From Pectobacterium araliae (lineage in GTDB: Bacteria; Pseudomonadota; Gammaproteobacteria; Enterobacterales; Enterobacteriaceae), in assembly GCF_037076465.1 (NCBI RefSeq), contig NZ_AP028908.1:1488001-1552000 (forward strand): 64,000 nucleotides of DNA. Reading direction: 5' to 3'. How positions within the stretch are numbered: position 1 is the first letter of the stretch; every line of letters begins with the position of its first letter. Below the pieces are notes generated by a model. That model had not been told where the DNA came from and made no database searches. It worked only from the letters and a program-made list of their open reading frames with translations. The translations under genes and the position numbers were made by a program. Of the stretch, positions 59,354-64,000 are shown in pieces.

Positions 59354-59530
59354 GGTCTTCTGTCCGCGATGTGCTGTCGCGGCCGGGTTCACGTCGCTGT
59401 GGGTTTGTTATTGCCACCCACAGCGACGGTGATTTTTCGGTCAGCGTGCTGATGTCACTACACATCATGCCCAACTGACACACCTGCAAAACGCAGTCAA
59501 CGCACATGTAACGTGAAGTGTGACGAGCCT

Positions 59531-60928
59531 ATGAGTTATTTCTTTATCACGACACTCCAATCCTTCCTGCCGATTGCACTATTACTGGGGCTAAGTTGGA
59601 GTCATCGTTCTACGCCGACAGTCAAATCGCTGGGTTGGATCACGCTGCTGGCGCTGTGTGCCGGTACGTTTATTGGCGTTCACTTTCCTAACGGGCAAGC
59701 GTTTCTGCTTGGGTTTACGGCGCTTCAGGCGCTTGCCTTGATCCTGTTTCTTGCCTGCCAGTGTTTTTCCCATCGGCGTCTCGGCTATTTGTGGCAGGCG
59801 CTGCTCGTGGCCGGTGCGGCGGTGCAGTGGGGCAGCGATCCCAATCTGACCGCGCTGACTTCCATCCATGTGGTGAATACCGATCTGCTGCTGAATTTCA
59901 GCGCCGTGGTGCTGGCATTTGGCTGGCTGGTATTTTGCGCCACGCTATGCGGCATGATTGTGCGCCGCATTCGTTTACTGCGTTGGCCGCTGCTGGCGTT
60001 GTTGGTCGCACTTCTGCTGTTGCCGATAAGCGGTAACCTGTTGCTGTTGCTGATGAAATTACAAGCGATCGGGTTAACCAAACCGCGCCTTAGCTATGTG
60101 GCACACGTCACCAACAGCGGGTATTTATTAAACTATCTCAGTGCGCTATTCATGGCTGTTTTGGTTGTGGGGCTGGTTTGGCCGCTGCTGTATGCTCGTC
60201 GTCAGGTGCTGGTTACGCATGAGGCGATTGAAAAGCGTAAAGTGACGGCAGGCTACCGCACCGTGCGTCGTACGCTGCTGGCGACGATCACGGCGCTGCT
60301 GGTTGTCGTCTTCGCTCAGCTCTATTGGGATAAAGTCGCGTCGCAGCCGCCTCGTCTGTCGGAAGCGCAGCCGGTGACGCTGGCGGCCGATGGCAAGGTG
60401 CATATTCCGATTGAACAGGTACGTGATGGCAAACTGCATCGCTTTGTGTGGATTGCCGATGATGGCAAGGCCGTGCGCTTTTTCATCATTAACCGCTATC
60501 CCGATCGTTTGCGTCTGGGCGTGGTGTTTGATGCCTGCCTGCTGTGTGGCGATCAGGGCTACGTGATGGAAGGCAATCAGGTGATTTGTGTCGCCTGCGG
60601 TGTGCATATTTTCATTCCTTCCATCGGGAAAGCGGGTGGTTGCAATCCGGTGCCGATTGAGGGATGGAGCAATGACGATAATGAACTGGTGATTGGACGC
60701 GCTTCACTGGCGGCAGGCACTAACTACTTCTCGACGGTGGTGTCGATGGACGTTATCGATCCGGTTGATGGTTCCAAACTGACCAACGTGAACGCGGAGC
60801 ATAAATATCGCTACGGCGGTAAAACCTACTTCTTCTCGTCGGAAGCGAACTATAACCGCTTCCGTGAAAGTCCCGCGAAGTTTGCTACGGCCAAAGCAGC
60901 GGCTGGCGAACCGGCGGAGGAGGAATAA
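59531..60928 (+). CDS. DUF2318 membrane protein with cysteine-rich C-terminal domain
   Basis: A 465-residue inner membrane protein with about eight membrane segments in the first 280 residues and an extracytoplasmic C-terminal DUF2318 domain. Cysteine motifs DACLLCGDQGY, VICVACGVHIFI and GGCNPVPI suggest a bound metal or Fe-S centre, followed by a YHS-like end (YRYGGKTYFFSSEANYNRF). It is a regular member of fetMP/p19 operons. A redox role in iron handling is inferred from motif and context. Its stop is two bases before the next start codon. Confidence 0.9.
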   Translation: MSYFFITTLQSFLPIALLLGLSWSHRSTPTVKSLGWITLLALCAGTFIGVHFPNGQAFLLGFTALQALALILFLACQCFSHRRLGYLWQALLVAGAAVQWGSDPNLTALTSIHVVNTDLLLNFSAVVLAFGWLVFCATLCGMIVRRIRLLRWPLLALLVALLLLPISGNLLLLLMKLQAIGLTKPRLSYVAHVTNSGYLLNYLSALFMAVLVVGLVWPLLYARRQVLVTHEAIEKRKVTAGYRTVRRTLLATITALLVVVFAQLYWDKVASQPPRLSEAQPVTLAADGKVHIPIEQVRDGKLHRFVWIADDGKAVRFFIINRYPDRLRLGVVFDACLLCGDQGYVMEGNQVICVACGVHIFIPSIGKAGGCNPVPIEGWSNDDNELVIGRASLAAGTNYFSTVVSMDVIDPVDGSKLTNVNAEHKYRYGGKTYFFSSEANYNRFRESPAKFATAKAAAGEPAEEE

Positions 60929-60930
60929 TC

Positions 60931-62220
60931 ATGCTGTGGCGACTGTTACGCCAGTCCTGGCGCAGAAATATTCGGCGTAAATCTCTGGCGGTGTTGACCG
61001 TGTTTTTGGCGGCAGGGTTGATCTCCGCGCTGCTGGCGGTGTCCATCGATATTGGTGACAAGATGGCGCGTGAGCTGAAGTCCTACGGCGCGAATATTTT
61101 GATTGAGCCCGCAGGTCAGGCGGCACTGCCCGCGTTGTTTGGCGAGCGCAGTAATCCGCTAGAAGGACAGGATTTTCTTGATGAAGCTGAGCTGCCGAAC
61201 ATCAAAGACATCTTCTGGCGTAATAACATTGTTGGTTTTGCGCCGCTATTGAGTGGCGATGTCGAGATCAATGGTCAGCCCGTTGCCGTATTGGGCACCT
61301 TCTTTTCCCAGCCTGTCGCCGTGCCGGATGAGGAAGACTATCGCACGGGACAAATGGCCGTTAGCCCTTACTGGCAGGTGGTAGGGCAGTGGCCGCAGGA
61401 ACCGGTGACGACGGAAAACGTGGCACAAGCGCTGGTGGGAAAACAGCTGGCGATGCAAATGGGCTGGAAAGTGGGGGATAAACTTGTGCTGCGCGGCGCA
61501 AAAGGAAACGCGACGGTAGACATTAGCGGCATTCTGAGCAGCGGCGGTGATGAAGAAGGCCGATTGGTGATGCCGCTGGCAACGGTGCAATCGCTGCTGG
61601 GGCTGACGGGTAAAATACAGGCCATTCGCGTGTCGGCGCTCACGGTGCCGGAAAATGAACTGTCGCGGCGAGCGCGTGAAAATCTGGAAGCGCTGAATGC
61701 CGAAGAATATGATCTGTGGTACTGCACGGCGTATGTCTCTTCGATTGCACACCAGTTGGAAGAAGCCATTTCCGGTTCGGTCGTGCGCCCTATCTGGCAG
61801 GTCGCAGCTTCGGAAGGCGTGGTGATCGACAAAATTCAGCTGCTATTGGCCGTGGTGACCTTCGCGGCGTTGGTGGCTTCTGCGATGGGGATCGCCTCGC
61901 TGATGACCAGCACCATCATGGAGCGCGCTAAAGAAATCGGGCTGATGAAAGCACTGGGTGCGCGTCAGTGGCAGATCATGCTGCTGTTTTATCTCGAAGC
62001 GGCGCTGAGCGGGCTGGCGGGCGGTATCGCGGGCTGTGTCGCCGGTTGGGGGCTGGCAAAAGCGATTGGCCTGATGCTGTTTGGCGTACCGTTGAGTTTT
62101 GCGTGGATCGTCATCCCTTGCGTATTGGTGATCTCGATGCTGATCGCCATTATCGGAACGTGGTTCCCGGCGCGCCGGATTGCCAAATTGTATCCGGTGG
62201 AGGTGCTGTATGGGCGCTAA
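60931..62220 (+). CDS. FtsX/MacB-type ABC permease (first of two)
   Basis: A 429-residue ABC permease. It has one N-terminal membrane segment (LAVLTVFLAAGLISALLAVS), a large periplasmic MacB_PCD-like domain (residues about 45-300) and three C-terminal segments with the FtsX motif MERAKEIGLMKALGARQWQI. It is the first of a permease pair in the fetMP operon. Its GGAGGAGG ribosome-binding site lies within the end of the DUF2318 gene. The 3' end overlaps the second permease by 11 bases. The transported molecule is unknown; an export or mechanotransmission role is possible. Confidence 0.92.
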   Translation: MLWRLLRQSWRRNIRRKSLAVLTVFLAAGLISALLAVSIDIGDKMARELKSYGANILIEPAGQAALPALFGERSNPLEGQDFLDEAELPNIKDIFWRNNIVGFAPLLSGDVEINGQPVAVLGTFFSQPVAVPDEEDYRTGQMAVSPYWQVVGQWPQEPVTTENVAQALVGKQLAMQMGWKVGDKLVLRGAKGNATVDISGILSSGGDEEGRLVMPLATVQSLLGLTGKIQAIRVSALTVPENELSRRARENLEALNAEEYDLWYCTAYVSSIAHQLEEAISGSVVRPIWQVAASEGVVIDKIQLLLAVVTFAALVASAMGIASLMTSTIMERAKEIGLMKALGARQWQIMLLFYLEAALSGLAGGIAGCVAGWGLAKAIGLMLFGVPLSFAWIVIPCVLVISMLIAIIGTWFPARRIAKLYPVEVLYGR

Positions 62221-63349
62221 TGGCTGGATGAACAGTATGTTCTGGCGTCTGGTGTTCCGTGCGCTACGACTGCGGATGCAGCGCGTTAGCGTGGTGTTCG
62301 CGGCACTGATGGTCGGGGCGGCGATTGTGACAGCCATGTCTGCCGTCTATTTCGATATCAACGCCAAAATGAGTCAGGAATTGCGCACCTTTGGCGCAAA
62401 TTTTTACATTGGTCCGGCGCGGGGAAATTCACTTCCACAAAGCACATTTCAGCCAATTATCGATAACGCACCGGCTGGCTTGATCAATGCATCCAGCCCT
62501 TATTTGTATGGCATGGCGCGTACGGAGCTGGAAAAAGTGGTGCTGATGGGCGTGTGGTTCGAATCACTGCGGCAGTTGGCTCCGTATTGGCAGGTCACGG
62601 GTAACTGGATTGGCGTGAGCTTTGACGATCGTAATGCCATGATCGGGGTGAAGCTGGCGGAGCGGTTGAACGTCAAAGTTGGCGACAGCATCACGCTGGT
62701 GGGCGACGGCGGGAAGCAGCGGTTGCAGATTAAAGGCATCGTGGAATCTGGCGATGCAACGGACAACATGCTGATCGTGAATCTGGAACTGGCGCAAAAG
62801 TGGCTGGATAAAGAAGGCGCAATCAGCAATGCCCTGCTGAGCGTCAGTAACGATCTGGGGCAGGTCGATCGTTTCGCTGCACAACTTCAGCAACAGTATC
62901 CGCAGTTGGAGATCCGCCCGATTCTGAAAGTGTCGGCATCGGAAGGTCAGGTGCTGAATAAAATCAAAGGGCTGATGGGGCTGGTTTCGGCGGTGATCCT
63001 CGTCTTGTCTTCACTGTGTGTGAACACCACGCTGATGGCGATTGTCGGCGAACGCGCCCGCGAGTTTGCGTTACAGAAGGCGCTGGGCGCGAGTGGACGA
63101 GACATCATCCGGCAGATGCTGGCAGAAACCGGCATTATCGCGTTGGCGGCCGTGGTGTGTGGTTCGCTGGTAGGTTATTTGCTGGCTCAGGTGCTAGGCA
63201 TGGCGGTATTCAACGCGACCATTTCGCTGCGCTTGCCAGTGTTTCCGCTCACGCTGGGGCTGTCTTTGCTGGTTGCGGCGGTTGCCGCTGTGGTTCCCAC
63301 TCGGCGGGCGATTTATGTTGAACCGGCCAAGGTTTTGAAAGGAGAGTAG
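62210..63349 (+). CDS. FtsX/MacB-type ABC permease (second of two)
   Basis: A 379-residue partner of the preceding permease with the same layout: an N-terminal membrane segment (VFAALMVGAAIVTAMSAVYF), a periplasmic domain and a C-terminal FtsX domain (IVGERAREFALQKALGASGR). ATG 62210 is chosen because GGAGGTG lies four bases upstream and it overlaps the first permease gene; later ATGs at 62228 and 62237 are possible. It should form a heterodimer with the first permease and the ATPase encoded next. Confidence 0.91.
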   Translation: MGANGWMNSMFWRLVFRALRLRMQRVSVVFAALMVGAAIVTAMSAVYFDINAKMSQELRTFGANFYIGPARGNSLPQSTFQPIIDNAPAGLINASSPYLYGMARTELEKVVLMGVWFESLRQLAPYWQVTGNWIGVSFDDRNAMIGVKLAERLNVKVGDSITLVGDGGKQRLQIKGIVESGDATDNMLIVNLELAQKWLDKEGAISNALLSVSNDLGQVDRFAAQLQQQYPQLEIRPILKVSASEGQVLNKIKGLMGLVSAVILVLSSLCVNTTLMAIVGERAREFALQKALGASGRDIIRQMLAETGIIALAAVVCGSLVGYLLAQVLGMAVFNATISLRLPVFPLTLGLSLLVAAVAAVVPTRRAIYVEPAKVLKGE

Positions 63350-63353
63350 CTCG

Positions 63354-64000
63354 ATGTCTGTAGAAGTAAACGTGCAGGAAAGGATGCAGGCAGCGGAGGC
63401 GGTGATTGAAACTCGCCAGCTCTATAAACGCTTTGGTCAGGTGACCGCACTGGAAGATATCAATATCCGCATCGCACGCGGCGAATTTGTTGCGATCATG
63501 GGCGCATCTGGGTCGGGTAAAACCACGTTGATGAACATTCTTACCTGTCTGGATACGGTAAGCGAGGGGCAGGTGCTGTTGGACGGCGTCGATGCCGCTG
63601 GGCTGGACGAGGAAGGGCGACGCCAGTTCCGTGCCGATAAGATTGGTCTGGTGTTTCAACAGTTCCACCTGATTCCATTTTTGACCGCGCTGGAGAATGT
63701 GATGCTGGCGCAGCATTACCACAGCGTGGTGGATGAAGCCGCAGCGCAGCGCGTACTTGAACAGGTTGGGTTGGCGCATCGCGTGGATCACTTACCGAGC
63801 CAGCTTTCCGGCGGGGAGCAACAGCGTGTCTGTATCGCCCGCGCGCTGGTGAATGAACCTCCGGTGATTTTTGCCGATGAACCGACGGGAAATCTGGACG
63901 AAGAGAACGAACGACGGGTGCTGGATCTGCTGAAAGATTTGCATCAGCAGGGGCGCACCATTGTGATGGTGACGCACAATCCTGAGCTGGGGCGGTTTGC
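63354..64000 (+). CDS. ABC transporter ATPase (MacB/LolD type), cut by window end
   Basis: The first 215 codons of an ATPase paired with the two FtsX-type permeases. Walker A is [15 protein letters not shown], the Q-loop [16 protein letters not shown], the signature [15 protein letters not shown], Walker [16 protein letters not shown] and the switch His [15 protein letters not shown] lies nine bases before the ATG. The frame is open to the last base, so the C-terminus lies beyond the window. It energises the putative transporter of the fetMP-type operon. Confidence 0.93.
   Translation, partial: MSVEVNVQERMQAAEAVIETRQLYKRFGQVTALEDINIRIARGEFVAIMGASGSGKTTLMNILTCLDTVSEGQVLLDGVDAAGLDEEGRRQFRADKIGLVFQQFHLIPFLTALENVMLAQHYHSVVDEAAAQRVLEQVGLAHRVDHLPSQLSGGEQQRVCIARALVNEPPVIFADEPTGNLDEENERRVLDLLKDLHQQGRTIVMVTHNPELGRF

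Overview
The window looks like a chromosomal stretch of a soft-rot enterobacterium. Pectobacterium or a close relative is most likely. Supporting signs are a myo-inositol catabolic operon, a beta-glucoside (bgl/arb type) PTS operon, a lacIZ locus, an H-NS family protein, yeaR-yoaG, a fetMP-type iron uptake operon, a tRNA-Asn island integrase and enterobacterial insertion sequences. The assignment rests on protein recognition by eye, not on a database search.

Layout. 1-5740: core metabolism, with an inositol ABC permease (cut by the window start), iolG, an iolC fusion, iolE and iolB on the plus strand, closed by a terminator. 5.8-7 kb: a zeta-toxin-like kinase with a small partner gene. 7-11.5 kb: a decayed beta-glucoside operon on the minus strand. 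Its antiterminator target and leader terminator are still readable, but bglF has an in-frame amber codon and bglG is truncated and joined to the 3' part of an unrelated ABC ATPase gene. 11.7-12.5 kb: yeaR with a doubled yoaG behind an NsrR-like site. 12.6-16.4 kb: a truncated flavoprotein gene, an NmrA-type reductase with a divergent LysR regulator, an orphan immunity-like pair and an H-NS/StpA family gene.

16.5-40.2 kb is accessory DNA. It holds a frameshifted secreted-protein gene, an integrase relic, an IS630 copy with an in-frame stop, an apparently intact IS110/IS1111 element, an autotransporter with a decapeptide-repeat passenger, fused IS21 and IS5 relics, MipA/OmpV with a divergent two-component system, an IS3 relic, an SDR/MFS/large ATPase-regulator cluster, and a GC-rich RpiR/EamA/PanE/TauE cluster in which TauE is broken. 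A complete P4-type integrase lies next to tRNA-Asn (40219-40294), so this accessory DNA, or part of it, is probably an island integrated at that tRNA. The far attachment site was not found.

40.3-47.9 kb: a lac locus. lacI and lacZ are intact, and the control region has a 21-bp operator identical to E. coli O1, an E. coli-like promoter and a CRP-like site. lacY survives only as about its last 60 codons, and an IS1 remnant sits where the rest should be. A truncated ABC ATPase, a MetQ/NlpA lipoprotein gene behind a 23-bp tandem repeat, and a second IS1 scrap follow. 47.9-56.3 kb: aspartate/glutamate racemase, a HypT-like LysR regulator, a GltP-type symporter, a cysteine form of formate dehydrogenase H, and a chemoreceptor. 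56.7-64 kb: a Fur-box-preceded iron uptake operon (FTR1 permease, P19 protein, DUF2318 membrane protein, two FtsX-type permeases, and an ATPase cut by the window end).

No CRISPR array or rRNA gene was seen. No wholly new multi-gene system could be proven. The strongest leads are the single-chain YoaG duplication, the candidate guide RNA of the IS1111-type element, the paired direct-repeat operators at mipA and its response regulator, the perfect RpiR palindrome, and the clearly traceable decay of the bgl and lac operons.
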